Positions 1 to 12,420 are shown, counted from the stretch's first letter. The stretch: 64,000 bases of DNA from Codonopsis lanceolata (GCA_013146195.2 CM028380.1:84477142-84541141); one strand, 5' to 3'. Numbers and translations: made by a program. The notes: generated from the sequence alone by a model not told the origin.

Positions 1-815
1 GTTTTTAAAAATCTATTTAGTTCCAATAAAATTCACAGAGGTGGGTCTATGAACAAGAATCCAAACATCATTTTTTTGAAAATTGATCAAGTTCTTCTTG
101 CATAGCATTAATCCAACATTAATCTTTTAAAGCTTCATTCACATTGTTTGGTTCAATTTCTGAAACATAGCAAGATGTATGGAAATCTTCACAGTCATAA
201 GAGAAAAGACACATCAATTTCTTATAAGCAATCTTACCTTTGTTTTCTTGTAGACATACCATCATTAACATAACCGATGACTTGCTAAAATAGGATGGTC
301 CTTCTGTAATCTATTGACAACATCCTGGATCTATTATTGACAGCAGGATTAGCTTCAGCAGGTGGAAGTTCAAGTTCAATTATATCAGTAGGTGTGACTA
401 ATGCATCTTCTGATGCAATTGCATCAGGAGCTATATCTTTCTTTCCAGAGCTTTCTGGACATTCACCTTCTGAATTATTTGAGCCTAGAACACTGTCTGA
501 CTGTCTATCTTCTGCAGATGTTGAATCGTACTTTGAAGTTGATCCTAGATGACCATAATCAAACAGACCTAAAATATCATCCTTAACATTCATGGACTCC
601 ATAATAGTTTTAGTTTTAAGATTAAATACCCTATAGGCACAACTAGTGGAGTACGACTTGAATACACACTTGTCACTCCTAGAATCAAACTTGGAAAGCT
701 AATCAGTATCATTTAGTAAGTAACACACACACCCAAACACATGGAAATATTTCAAAGTGGGTTTCTTCCGTAGCAAAATTTCATAGGGAGTCATGGTACT
801 ACCTGGTCTTAGTAA
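1..815 (-). pseudogene. Decayed Ty1/Copia pol fragment: integrase C-terminus, linker, start of RT
   Basis: Read on the minus strand from about 815 downward, the translation gives an integrase C-terminal block (TPYEILLRKKPTLKYFHVFG, then KFDSRSDKCVFKSY and AYRVFNLKTKTIMESMNV). An acidic Ser/Glu/Pro-rich linker follows, then the entry to the reverse transcriptase (NVNEALKD, WINAMQEELDQF). These are standard landmarks of SIRE-type Copia polyproteins and their order is correct. A stop lies between DTD and LSKF, and further stops break the RT part, so the copy is dead. The window edge cuts the rest of RT. The element is not connected to the plus-strand SIRE-like copy at 30-39 kb. Confidence 0.85.
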
Positions 816-1207
816 ACGCTATTACCAATATAAGGTGGTACTTCAATTTGTGGTATTTCAATTTGTGGAAAATCTTGGGATTATGTAATCAACTCATCTT
901 TTTCAATCGGCTCATCTACTACTTCCAATTCTTTTTCCACATTGGCATTTGCTTTTTTCTTTACCCCTTTGGGTTGTACCAGATACTCGGTACCATTCAT
1001 CTGAACGCTCTTGAAGTATTTCAAGGTATTATGGCTCCCATGTACCCCTTTTTATATCATATTCCCACTTAGCGATTTCCCATTCCCATGGTATCTCATC
1101 ATCTTCTTGAATCAACTTCTCTCATACTTTTAATTCTTCTTTTTCAATAATGTTTATCTCTTCTCCATCCAATGGTGTTAGATATTTTTTTTATACCGAT
1201 TCTTCAT
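816..1207. other. Unassigned sequence next to the Copia fragment
   Basis: A minus-strand reading gives short charged stretches such as KANANVEKELEVVDEPIEKDEL. I recognise no family in it. It may be another retroelement scrap, and no gene is supported. Confidence 0.3.
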
Positions 1208-1990
1208 CTTATCTACTGATGTGTGTTAATTTAACCTCGCAAATGCACGAGTCTAGTGAAGTATAGGTGTGTGGTACAAGGTTCGAACCATAGAGAGAAT
1301 AGCAATTTAACATAATTTAATCAAAAAATAAATAAAAACAATGTTACCTAATGAGGGGTTTTGATTTGTAATTAATTAAATTAAAGATTAATTAAGTAAA
1401 CTAATTTAACAAGTATATCAGGAATCAAAGAATTGACGAAGATTGATATGTGGGGAGAATATAGGATTTGCAACCCTTAGTACCATGCACTAATGTATGT
1501 ATCCAATTATGGATTCGTTCACTAGTGTAAAGGATTGGGACTCATGGATAAAGATTTGCAACCCTTAGTACCATGCTTTAAGTGTCCTTTCTTGATCCGT
1601 CCACACAGAAATTAAGGGTCCGTTAAGATCACTAAGAACACACACGAACCTAGATCTAATCTTAGCCCGATTAGGAAGTCTGAGAAATCTATTTATCATT
1701 TAAGTTGGCCAATATATAACTCATGCATGATCATGCAGTTTGTTATACCCAAGAGATTACAAATTCATTAACACGACCATTATCCGTTAATTTTATTATA
1801 AACTAGAGATAATCTAAATGATAAACAATAATTGATAGAATAGAATTTATAATTAAAACATATGATTTGATACAAATTACCTCCAATCCCTAGATAGATG
1901 CGGTTAGTTCATCACAGGCGATGAACAAATCATTATGGAATAAGAGTACATCCTCAATCTTCAATAATCGGCAATGAAAAGAAATCAAAG
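1208..1990. other. Old repeat body, left part, with a 24-bp direct repeat
   Basis: AT-rich, non-coding sequence that begins near GTGTTAATTTAACCTCGCAA, the look of a plant LTR or LTR-adjacent region. A perfect 24-bp direct repeat starting GATTTGCAACCCTTAGTACC occurs at 1465-1488 and 1553-1576. The same body appears to resume after the LINE (3644-4369) and after the solo LTR (8582-9897), which makes it the oldest layer here. I could not name the element. Confidence 0.4.
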
Positions 1991-1995
1991 AGTGT

Positions 1996-3483
1996 TTTCA
2001 TGCCAAGTTGGCTTGGGAGTTTATTCAGGGTGATTCTCTTTGGGCTCAATTTAGTAGAAGTAAATATGGTTTGAATATAGAGTATGCAAAACTTCAGCAC
2101 ATGTCTCCTACGTGGCGAGCCATCTCTCGGCAGTTGGATAGGGTGCGTCAATGTAGCAGGTGGTTGATTGGAAGGGGGGATATCTCTTTTTGGGATTCTA
2201 ATTGGTGCGGGGTTCGATTGCAAGGTCCCTTGCCTCTTGATCGAAACCTTTCGGTCCGTGAAGCTTCTCATGTGCTGGATGAGCTATGTCCTCTCATTCC
2301 GACTGATCTTCATGCGACCGTGAGGCAAATGCGTCTAGCGAATGACCCGGATAAACTTATTTGCTCTCTTACTTCAGATGGCGTTTTCCGTTCCTCAGTT
2401 TTCTGGAGTCATTTCCGGAATTCTGATCCAGTGATTCCTTGGGCCAAGAAAATCTGGCAGCCATGGATTCTCCCCAAAATTAGTGCTTTTATGTGGAGGC
2501 TTCTTCAATATGCAGTTCCCGTAGATCGTTGTTTGCAATCGAAACAGATTCAGCTTGTTTCAAAATGTCATTGTTGCTCGATTCAGCCAGCAATTGAGTC
2601 TATAGATCATCTATTTCTTACGTCAGAAGTAGCCAAGGACCTGTGGACTCGTTTGGCACGCTGCTTTCGGAAGGTAGATAATTATAATAACTTGTCGCAT
2701 TTGTTCGACATCTGGGTATCCTTGTCTTGCCGTAGCCAGTTAGGGGCTTGTCAGCTTGGTATAGTTATGGCCACTTGCTGGGAGATCTGGAAGGATCGCT
2801 GCACTGCAGTTTTTGAAGGCATTCCTATGTCGGCTGATCGTATTTATCGTAATATTCTTAATGATCTGAGGGATATGATGCAGGTTTTTACTCCCAAAGC
2901 GGCTTGTAAAGCTAATGCTCTTATTGCTATGCAAAGTATCAATCTGCCTATTTTATGTCCGATTATTCATAGAGGTCAGTGGCTGAAATGGTTACCCCCT
3001 CCAAAAGGTTTTGTAAAGCTGAATACCGATGGTTCGTCTATTAATGGGGTTTGCACGGGTGGAGGTGTTATTCGCGATGAAGTTGGAGGTTTTGTTAGTG
3101 CTTTCTCTTCTCATTATCAGCAAGGTTCAAATATGAAGGCAGAACTTTTAGCCCTCAGAGATGGTCTGCTCAAGTGCCGAGATATGGGTCTTTCCAAAGT
3201 AATGGTTGAATCTGATTCCTTATGCGCAGTCAATGTTTTGGTTCAAAATCACTCAGCCCCGTGGCAGTACATGTATGTGTTAAGGGAGTGTAAGAAGCTA
3301 AGTGAGGATTTTCAATTAACTCATGTCTTCAGAGAACAAAATCAAGCAGCGGATCGGCTTGCGGCGGAAGCTCATTCTCATGGTGACCAGATAACATATT
3401 CCAGTTTTATGTCTCTTCCTCTGTCAGTCAAGAAGGCTATGAAGTTGGATATGTTTGGTTTCTATACATATAGGAAAATGTAA
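1996..3483 (+). pseudogene. LINE ORF2 C-terminus: zinc-binding RT domain plus RNase H
   Basis: The reading frame is open for about 490 codons to the natural stop at 3481-3483, but the endonuclease and RT core are missing upstream. Residue numbers here count from codon 2008. Residues about 130-215 hold the zf-RVT-type region (WAKKIWQPWILPKISAFMWR, then a Cys/His cluster KCHCC and DHLF). Residues 335-460 form an RNase H fold with all four acidic positions visible: D in LNTDGSS (about 340), E in MKAELLAL (about 379), D in VESDS (about 403) and D in AADRLAAEAH (about 449). The frame itself is undamaged, suggesting a fairly young insertion. With no start codon, endonuclease or RT it cannot act alone. 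Confidence 0.85.
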
Positions 3484-3608
3484 ATTTCCCTTTTATAGAT
3501 AGTCTTGTATTTCTTATAAAGGTAAGGCTCCTTTGTCCCCCCGTCCAAAGGGTCAGGCTGGTTGTCCCCCTTAAGTTTGTTTTTAGCTTCTTTTTTTTAT
3601 AAAATTCC

Positions 3609-3624
3609 GCAGGTGCCGCCCTGC
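3609..3624 (+). other. 3' UTR stem-loop of LINE copy 1
   Basis: GCAGG (3609-3613) pairs with CCTGC (3620-3624) around the loop TGCCGC, 7 nt before the poly-A tail. The equivalent hairpin in the other two copies has a shifted but still paired stem, which suggests the structure is kept. Confidence 0.6.
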
Positions 3625-3643
3625 TTCTTCAAAAAAAAAAAAA

Positions 3644-4369
3644 CTGTACTAATAGGGTTCTATTTATACAATGTTAAATAGTTTGAGAAATTACAAAATG
3701 ACCCAGGCCAGAAAACGGGACCAAGCGATCGCTTGCTCCTTATGCTGAGCGACCGCTTAATGGCTTTTCTCCAAACACGACCTTTTGGAAAATGCGCGGT
3801 AGCTCAGTCCTTTGGTCTGAGCGAGCGCTTGATGTCTTTCTCAGCTTTTCTGCCTTGATTTTCCAGCAAATTGAAATCAAGTACCTGGAATATTCATTTT
3901 ATGGATAAAAGGCCTGAAATTCATCAATATTATCAAATTTAACCTAAAACTTATAAAGCACTCAAAACTTATATCAATTGCTTTAGAAACTCGTAGAAAA
4001 ACACAATCTAAGTAGGAATATACACACAATAGATGCGTACAAAATACATATATCAAATACCCCCAAACAAAGATTTTGCTAGTCCACGAGTAAACAAATA
4101 AATACAAAAGCAGTAAATAAAAAGAAATAAAAATACAATAATAAAAAAAAATCTTTTTGGAGGGTGACATTATTTACACACCTCTAGAAACCCACAAACT
4201 CAAGGAGACTCAAAATAGAGACTCAACTATGCAGATAAATACAAGAGCAATTAAAACTAAACTAACAAAGCAAAAATAAATAAATAAAATAAACTCTTTT
4301 TGTTTTTATTCTCAAATCTGAACAATGCAAAAATTACAAGTTGTCTCAAGAATGCCCTACAAATGTGTA
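3644..4369. other. Old repeat body, middle part
   Basis: Non-coding continuation of the sequence left of LINE copy 1. It contains a 12-bp palindrome AAGCGATCGCTT (3723-3734) followed by AGCGACCGCTT, the same kind of GC-rich dyad seen in the long LTRs. The last five bases (GTGTA, 4365-4369) are the left target-site duplicate of the solo LTR that follows. Confidence 0.4.
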
Positions 4370-5585
4370 TGTAACGCTCCGGAACTTTACGTGATCGTCT
4401 GGCCAATATGATAAGCCTTAACGTGGAAGACTTCGTATGCCTGGGTAGGCTAAGGTAAGGCCGATACCCTTGGGATGTCCGATTTACGCTCGTTAGCGTG
4501 TTAGAGTCTCTATTGCACGATTTAACATTGTTGGGAACTCGACTCGGTAGAGTGTTATCTTCCTTAATTATTGTTTATGGTCTTTGAGATATCCTGGGTC
4601 TTCGTGTACTTGTTTGAATAAATTTTATATCCTTATAATCATGTTTATAAAGTTTATATGTGGTCACGACGTTCAAAGTATAGTCGTCGTCATATATTTG
4701 ATTTCGCGATTCGTATATCGTTAACGTATCGCCTTTGGTACTTTTGTTGCACTTAATTTTGGTTTTACCTTGGGTATGTGTTTGTGAAACTTCATTAGGC
4801 TTATAACATGTTTTAAAACAAGTATGTATACTTGTTCGTTCGTTGTTTCGATCGTGGGCTGTCCTACGTAATTTCGTCCGTTGTATAGCAAATTACGGAC
4901 CGATTTTGGCACGCGTCTGAATTGTTTCTATTGAGGAACCCTCGAGAAAATTTTTATTTGGTTTGGGGTTTTTAAGGCTTCTACTTAGGACATTTACAGA
5001 GTGGCAGGAGAAGAAATCGCGTCGTTTCGTCGAACGGTGTTCAAACTGGAGCCATTGCAAGTTGGACGCGCGCAGCGCGGTTACTGTAGCAGCGCACTAT
5101 AGCAGCGAGTAGCTGGGTTGCTGCTTTGTTTTTTTATGTTCATTTCCTATTCTACCCTCATTAAACCCCCTCTAAGCCCCTCCTAACACCCATACTTAGT
5201 CCTAGTGATGTCTTAACATGTGAGGGGAGTTAATTAAGGTTTTATTAGTGGGTTTAATTAAGGAAGAACCCCCACAACATTTAGACAAATCACCCACTTA
5301 TTCCCTAACCATTTTAGACTACAAACTCAAAGTCTAACACCTCATATTCAGCCATTGACTTCAAAAAACGGGATAGAGCTTCTTGAGAGCTAGAGAGAGA
5401 GTCTTCTAGGGTTCTTGAAGGTCCATCCATGGATTCCAAAGCTTGAGAGCTTCATTTCCCAAACCAAGCCATGGAATTGAAGAGGAGGTTGAAGACAACA
5501 ACTTCCACCGATTAGAATTTCGTTTTGCTTGCTTGATGGGGCTGATTTGAGGTAAGTTACTACACCTATCTCTCTTTGTTTTTGC

Positions 5586-5634
5586 CCCATTGAGCCTAGG
5601 GAAAACAACCTTTGTGCTATGTGAGGTCAATGGG
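5586..5634 (+). other. Conserved LTR stem-loop, LTR A
   Basis: CCCATTGA (5586-5593) pairs with TCAATGGG (5627-5634). The homologous stem is TCCATTGACC/GGTCAATGGA in four other LTRs and CTCATTGACC/GGTCAATGAG in LTR G, so the outer pairs change on both sides together. It sits just downstream of GTAAGT at 5552-5557. Confidence 0.7.
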
Positions 5635-6983
5635 TGCATTTAGGGCTTTTCTAGAGATGCCATGAACCCTAGATTTCTAAATAGAGATTTTGCTTGGATG
5701 AACCTACTTGGGACCTTGATTAGCATGTTATTAATGGGTAGAGTAGCCTATTCATCCTTCTTATTTGATTTATTCATGTGTTGTGAGCATGATTGGTGAA
5801 GTTACTTGGAAGGGCATATGCCCAAATGATGAATTGGCTTGGATGAATATGATTAAAACCTTGATTAGTATAATATACATGATTAGTATAGTATATTAAT
5901 TCATTTTATGTGATTCGTTCATGTTTGGTAGGCATGATTGGTGAGGTGACCTAAATGGGTTTATGTACAAAAATGTGAAATTGCCCTATGTTGCCTTGTT
6001 AAGTGTTTTGTTGGGATTATGTGGGTGTAATGAACTCGAAAATATGGTGATTGATGTTAGTTATGAACATGGGGAGGGTATTGTAGCCCAAGCTTCTATG
6101 CCCTAATTTTTGGAAAGTGTACATTAGACTCAACAGAGTCATTTTAAGTTTGATAACGTGCTTAACGAACTTGGGTTGAAATCCTACAACGATTGGATTT
6201 CGTTTCATTAATGTTGTGTAATGCATAGTCTCCAAACTTTAAATGGAATTATGATTATGATGAACTTTATGGATTTTTAGGCTTGAGAATCAAGCCCGAA
6301 TGAATATTGAGATTTTGTTGTACACTTTAATGAAATATTAAAGTGTGGATTTATGAAACACATAAAGAAGAAAATGTAGTATTAAGACTTAACGGAGTCG
6401 TTATAAGACCAATAAAATGATAATGAGCCTTGGGTTGAAACCCTACAATGTTTGGGTTTTGTTTGGTAATGATTGTGCACACCGGGTTTTGGGTTTGTGT
6501 CCAATTGAGACATTCATGTTATGGAGACTTATTAGAAATATGTTTTGAGCATGCTTGTTAGAGCATGGACAATTGAGACCAACGTATGGTCACGTGTATA
6601 ATTAAGAGAAGATTAAGAAATAATTATCTCCTTAAGGATTTTGGTTGCGTGCATATAAAAGCACTTGTGAGAAAGTGACTACGGAGTAGTCATGATGTTC
6701 TTGAGTATGGAATTGGTGATATCGATCATGTATGACGATTAGGACTATGATTGAGTCCGGTGTACTTAAAATAAAGACTAAAATATTAAGTCTTTAGTTG
6801 TGGATATTCTTAGACTAACGTAGTAGTCTTTGGTTTGATTTTGAGTGGAGGATTATTGTAGACCTCACATTATGAATTATTAAGCTTATATGCTATCTTT
6901 GATTTGGGTGATGACTTGAGGAATAATGAGTACCTCAATATGTGGTTCTTGAACTAAATTTGTAAGTTAGTTGAACACGTTGG

Positions 6984-7157
6984 TTATATGCAAATATGTG
7001 CATGGATTATGAGACTTTGTAGAGCATTATGTCCTACCTGATTATATGCAAATATATGCATGGATTATGAGACTTTGTAGAGCATTATGTCCTATCTGAT
7101 TATATGCAAATATGTGTATGGTTTATGAGATGTTGTAGAGCATTATGTCCTACATGA
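6984..7157 (+). repeat. 58-bp tandem repeat, three copies
   Basis: Units start at 6984, 7042 and 7100, each beginning TTATATGCAAATAT and ending near TTATGTCCTA. The first two are nearly identical and the third is slightly diverged. The array lies inside solo LTR A. Confidence 0.9.
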
Positions 7158-8581
7158 TTTAATGAGCCCAATATTAATGAACTTGGTCTCATTGGTTTAT
7201 GCAAGTAAATATCTACTTGATCATCTTGGTTTAAGTCCAGCTGGCGGGTTTGGTTATTGTGTCGGCAATGGGACGATTCATAGTCTTTGGAAACAATCGC
7301 TATGAATCGTTGCATTGGGTCCATTTCTCCTCACTATTTGGCCAATAGTGGGATGTGGTCTAGAGAGAGAGCCATCTAGCTTACTTTCGAGCTCCCATTT
7401 CTCATCCGGAGACTGGATGAATGCAACGAGTACTCATTAAAGGAAAACTGATGAGTTGTGATTATTTGGGGACGAATCCCCAGGGTATGATTGGTTGGGT
7501 ATTGAACCCGGATTTTGGTTTGAAGATGGATCCCATGGTAAGTTTGGTTGGGTGTTAGACCCGGATTTGGTTGTAACGGTTCGATTTACGTTTCTTGTTA
7601 CACATGGTTATTTATGAGCATTTATATGAAAAATATTATGCTATGTGGCTTATGTGGGATTATGTGCTTGATAATTAAGTGCATGTTTATTTTTTGTATA
7701 CTAGCATGATACCATGATACTTATATGTTCATGCATTATGCCATGCCATGACATAATATGCCATGCAGTTGCATGTAGTAACTTACTGGGTCATTATGAC
7801 TCACTCCGTGTGGTTGTTTTTCCCTAGTGTGTGCAGTGATCCCGTTAGTACGCGCGGCGACTTCGGATAGCGATTTCTAGCAGGTGGTCTTCCGGGCTAT
7901 AAGCTTGGAGTTATTTAATATTATTGTTGTTATTTATGTGTGAGACACGGATGTAAAGTTATGTAGACTTTACTTGGGTAGATTATAGTTGTATACTATT
8001 GTTATGTATTTGGGAGCCGGCTAGTATAGCCGAGCTATTGTATCTTTAAAAGTTATTTCCGTTGTCATTTCGAGCATGTGTGGCTCGTTTATTCTAGTAT
8101 TGTGTTATTGTTGTTCCTACCTCCGACAGTTTTAGTCGTGAGATCTTGGTTGGTGGTTTAGAATTGATATTATATTGTTGTAGTTGAATTGTCCCTCCGG
8201 CATGTTGTAGCCGTTGAGTGGTGTTTATCAGGTTGGGAATTTGTTAGTTGCCGGCCATGGTTGCCGATAGTTTGTTGTGCGTGTCTAATGTTGCGTCACG
8301 TGCGTCGAATTTTTGGGCCGAGAGATTTACTATCTCTTTGGTTGTTTATATTTCGTAGCTTGTTAGCTCGAGTCCCATTTTGTTTTTTTTTTGCTTCCGC
8401 AGGTTTTAGTTTTTATTATCCCGTATCGCCGTTATGGCTTTGTCTTCTTGTCTTGAGCTTGTTGGCTCGTCTTTTGACTTGCACCATTATGTTTAGCAGG
8501 TGCTTGTCTGTCTATTAGCTTGTCCTGATGGCAAGACCTTGCGATCTCGTCTTGGTATCCGGGTCGGGTCGTCACAGTGTA

Positions 8582-9897
8582 AGGACTACATCCATTACCA
8601 AATGGGTTCACTCCCTTATGCAAATAGTAATATAATTATTCAACTTGTGTGAACACCCACTCATAAAGAATTTCCAAACATAGATAGTGTAATCAAACAA
8701 AACACCACATTCATTCTCCAATATTTTGAAATAAAAACAAGTGCAAAACTAAAAAGGAGAATCTACCATCAATACCCGGTCATTTTACAAAAGAGAGAAT
8801 ATAGTGAATACACTGCTTTTATCTCCCAGCTACTTACAATAGCTAAAATTATGCTAACACATTGAGTTTTACCAAAAAGAGTATGAAGGAAGCATGGATC
8901 ACTTAAACATGTATTAATCAAATCAAGGAAGATAAAGCATGGTAAAGCGACACTAGGTCAATAGGACTTCATTAAGCTTGTAATGTAAGGCCAAGGGTAA
9001 AAGGGGTAGCAAAAAGAAGTAAATGAATTCAAAGCAAGAGAGCACAACTACCCAAAATCCCCATTTCTTCCATTGTATGGATACATGCATTAGGCTAGGA
9101 CTTGAAAAGACAAAGACTTGGGAAAATTTCCCCCAAGCATGTATTTTACTATATATTCATTTCACAACAGAGTGCCCAACTTTATATTCTTTTTCTTTTT
9201 AGCTATGTCATCTTTTACTTTAATTTGCACTCCTTTTACTATTAATTTTCATCTTGTTTTCTCTGTTTCTTTCATTTTTTTGATGAAGATAATGGAGAAT
9301 ACAACGAAGAAAATGAAACTATAGGATGATTTTTTGCAATGACAGTCCCATGCAGCATCAATTCCCAACCCACGTTCTACTTTCTCCAAGGTAGGCAACA
9401 GTGTATAAGCTTTAAAGGGTTTAGTTAATTTGGGTTTAAGAAACGATGTCAAATGAGGGTCGATGTGTGCTTAGCAAACACCATTATTTTAATAATGCTC
9501 AAAGGGGACACTAGGGATATATATAAATATAGATAGGTCAGGAAACTAAAAGGTTCAAACGATCCAAAGATGACCTAAATCATATCCTAGTGCCAAATCA
9601 TCATGCAAAATTCCATAGAAAATGAAATGCAATTATAAATATCACATCCATATATGAAATGAAGAACAACTAGTAATGTATTTGACATAAGCATTCGCTA
9701 GAAAAGATGTCAGGAAATGAAAGACTGACATATAATCACGATTCAAAAGTATGCTTGAGATATATTTGCAAGACAATTCCAAAAATTCAAACTATCTAAA
9801 AATGATCCAAAGTTACAAATTAATGCAACACTCATGTATAGACGGTTACTCATCCTAAATAGGTCTACAAAACGAGTCTCACGGAGAATGCAATGTG
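8582..9897. other. Old repeat body, right part
   Basis: Non-coding sequence that continues the repeat body interrupted by solo LTR A (it joins at the GTGTA duplicate). I see nothing in it beyond AT-rich text. The open frames are short and unlike any family I know. Confidence 0.4.
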
Positions 9898-10882
9898 TGT
9901 TGGGAAAGTCCCTATTTATAATCTTATAGAATATAAAACAGAATAATTAAAATAGAAAACAAAACTGTTTCCCTTGAGTAGAACTGCTACTGTTAAGTCT
10001 TCTTAAGACTGATGTTGAAGAAAACTTGTGAACTGGTGAGAAGACTTGTGAAGTCTGCTGGTAAGAAGAATTGAGATGTCTGCGGGAGGGAAGACTTGAG
10101 AAGTCTGCTGGTGAGAAGACTTGAGAAGTCTGCTTTTCAAGTCTGCTTGCGAAAGGAAACAAGTCTGCTCTTGAATTCTGCTAGTGGAAGGAAGCAAGTC
10201 TGCTCTTGAAGTCTACTAACCGAGGCCTATGTAACACACAGTTTCCTTGAAATGTTATTCGTCCCACTCCTTGTAAGTCCGTGGAGTTCTTACACAGGAC
10301 GATCGTCTCCCAGGATAAAACGGTGGTACCGGATCACTAGGCACTTAAGGTCAGGCGAACTGAACAAGTTCCAGAAATCTATCACCAAATAGGAGGCCAA
10401 GAAAAGATACACAATATGAAATGCAATGCATGTGTATAAGAGAAAGAGGAAGCTCATGTTTTTCTCAAAGTATTTTTTCGTTTGTGGGGAATGGTTCCAT
10501 TATATAGGCCAGAAAAATCAACACGTTTTAATTACTAAAACATTTTAATTATGCCTATTAAAGTCTCATTTAAAGCAGACATTAAGACATAATTAAACTA
10601 CTCTTAATGTTGGAGTTACGAATTTGAATTTAAAATTCAAAAGAAAAATTAGCAAAAGGTGAGTTTGTCTATGTAGCACAATTTGGTCCGACATTCGTGT
10701 CCACATGTGCGGGCACACGAATACGTCGGTCCAAGTAAAATTGGACCTTGATTTGCACCCCGCCTTATGGGTGTGGGAGGGATAGTTCTTTCTATACAAT
10801 CTTACCAAACCCGAGGGAGCCTTTGTATATAAACCCTTCAAGCCTTTCATATTTCTCAATGTGGGACAACCCACTCCCAACA
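9898..10882 (-). mobile_element. Copia LTR of about 985 bp, minus orientation
   Basis: Ends form an 8-bp inverted repeat, TGTTGGGA (9898-9905) and TCCCAACA (10875-10882). Read on the minus strand it starts TGTTGGGAGTGGGTTGTCCC, typical of Tork-type Copia LTRs, has a TATA motif near 10501-10506 about 380 bp in, and ends GGGACTTTCCCAACA. Its orientation matches the Copia RT fragment at 16286-17518, so it is probably that element's 3' LTR, now separated by a later LTR insertion and a deletion. Flanking 5-mers (ATGTG and CTTCC) do not match, as expected if only one side is outside the element. Confidence 0.75.
9992..10218 (-). repeat. Degenerate AAGTCTGCT-type repeats in the Copia LTR
   Basis: The motif AGAAGACTTGAGAAGTCTGC and variants recur about seven times with irregular 25-30 bp spacing in the presumed R/U5 part of the LTR. 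Confidence 0.7.
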
Positions 10883-11079
10883 CTTCCAATGCCATACTTT
10901 AAACCTCTATAACTTATTCATCTGATATCTGAATTGGACAAATAAATATAGTATTTTTATGTTTTCATGGAGAAGAACATAATTCCACAATAACCATAGT
11001 CATTACATAAATGACTCACAAATAAATTATGTACAAAACATCCATTCAAAGGTGGGTACGTGATCTCCTTGACCTCCTC
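10883..11079. other. Short segment between Copia LTR and LTR B
   Basis: Probably the 3' untranslated end of the minus-strand Copia element, since it lies between its LTR and (across LTR B) its RNase H remnant. No purine tract typical of a priming site is clear, and no coding sequence is recognised. Confidence 0.35.
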
Positions 11080-11929
11080 TGTGACGACCCGACCCGGATC
11101 CCAAGACGAAATCCCAAGGTCGTGCCGCCAAGGAAACAATTAACAACAACAAGTAGCAAATAATGGGTAGGGCCATAACGGCGATACACAGACGCTAAAA
11201 AACTCAAACATGCGAAGCGCAAAATAAAACAAATAAAGCGGTGGCGCCCGAGCTAACAAGCTCAAACTAAAACAACCAAAGAGATAATTAATCTCTCGGT
11301 CCAAAAATAAAATCGACTCGCGTGCAACATTGGGCACGTAGAACAAACTCCTGTTATGCAATTCAATATAAGCATAAATAAACCAAGTCATCGGCGAAGC
11401 TACGGCGGCCGAACCCAACATTACTAAGTCTAAGACTCTAGTCTAACAACTCAACGGCTAAAAACATGCCGGATACAAACATAATATTTAACTAGCAATT
11501 TAACATGGTTAAAACAACTAACATAATCACCATTAACCAAGCGCGACCAAAACATCGGCTACCAACAACATGAGTACTAACATTTATAAGTACTAACAAC
11601 GAGAAAACATGGAATATAACCATAAATAAACATCAAGCACGACTTCTACTTGTCGGCTACCAAAAAATAACTAACAACATAATTACAAATAACACAATTC
11701 ACATTTAGGTTGCTACCCCAACATGAAGTTTACATAACTTCATCTTTCCCAACGACCTCACCAAAACAAATAAACTATCTAAGTAGCAACCTTGCCAAAA
11801 GAATACTTCGTCAACGCAATCTTCTTGATTTACTTGGATCCGCACGCTCGGCTCGGATCTAGGGAAAACAACCAACAAATAAAAGTAAGTCACAAAGACT
11901 TAGTAAGTTACTAACCGTAACTTCCTATC

Positions 11930-12420
11930 ATGGCATAATGCTCAATCATAAATTACATCATGCTATCGTCATGAAATAACTTTATATAAAATCATGTTAT
12001 GGCATCCATGCTCAACATTAATAAAACATGTTATCATTGTAGTATAACATCTCACTAAAATCCATGTCAAGGCATTTATATGCTATGATCATAATTCTTG
12101 TTATTGATATAACATAGCCTTCCGATGATTTACATGTCAAGGCATATAAACTTAACAACAATAATTCCTGCTTTTAACATAATGCCATATCCGAATAATA
12201 TTCATGATAAAGCATATTAACATAACAACGGTAATTCATGTTGTTATAACATAGCCTTCCCATACTATTCATGTCAAGGCATATAAACTTAACAATAATG
12301 ATTAATACCTTTGGCATAAAACCACATTCCAATAATACTCATGTGATAGCATACATGCTTAAACATTAATCAATATGTTATCTATTAAGTATAACATGTA
12401 AGAAACCAAAACAAACATCA
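11930..12420 (-). repeat. Degenerate ~70-bp array in LTR B
   Basis: The same array described for LTR C at 24780-25215, in reverse orientation: repeated motifs like ATAACATG, GGCATATAAACTTAA and TTCCGATGA or TTCCCATAC at about 70-bp intervals. Confidence 0.65.

Larger units (their letters stand above)
1991..3643 (+). mobile_element. 5'-truncated plant LINE (L1-type), copy 1
   Basis: The copy keeps only the C-terminal third of ORF2, a 3' UTR and a 13-A tail at 3631-3643. The 3' UTR block (GGTCAGGCT, TTGTCCCCC, AAGTTTGT, then a stem-loop) is shared with the LINE copies ending at 34740 and 37959, so all three belong to one family. Truncation at the 5' end and a poly-A end are the usual outcome of target-primed reverse transcription. 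I could not find a clear target-site duplication, so the left boundary (about 1991-1996) is approximate. Confidence 0.85.
4370..8576 (+). mobile_element. 4.2-kb solo LTR (LTR A) with perfect 5-bp target duplication
   Basis: The block begins TGTAACGCTCCGG and ends GGGTCGGGTCGTCACA, giving the TG...CA ends of an LTR. GTGTA directly precedes it (4365-4369) and directly follows it (8577-8581), a perfect 5-bp target-site duplication. No gag or pol is found inside, so this is one LTR left by LTR-LTR recombination. Its last 16 bp match the ends of the LTRs at 11080-16285, 22008-26061, 39247 onward and 49070-53306. Its first kilobase differs from them, although it also has a 5' splice-site-like GTAAGT (5552-5557) and the conserved stem-loop (5586-5634). 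It resembles the LTR at 39247 most closely, sharing the segment around 7330-7420. Confidence 0.9.

Noticed and set aside
1268..1285. GGTTCGAACC motif like a tRNA T-arm
   Set aside because: No acceptor, D-arm or anticodon arm could be placed around it.
6984..7157. Regularly spaced repeats as a CRISPR array
   Set aside because: The units are contiguous tandem copies without unique spacers, in a plant retroelement LTR.
8189..8518. 109-codon frame near the end of solo LTR A
   Set aside because: Lies wholly in the LTR. The matching segment in LTR F gives only part of the frame in reverse and is not kept in B-D.
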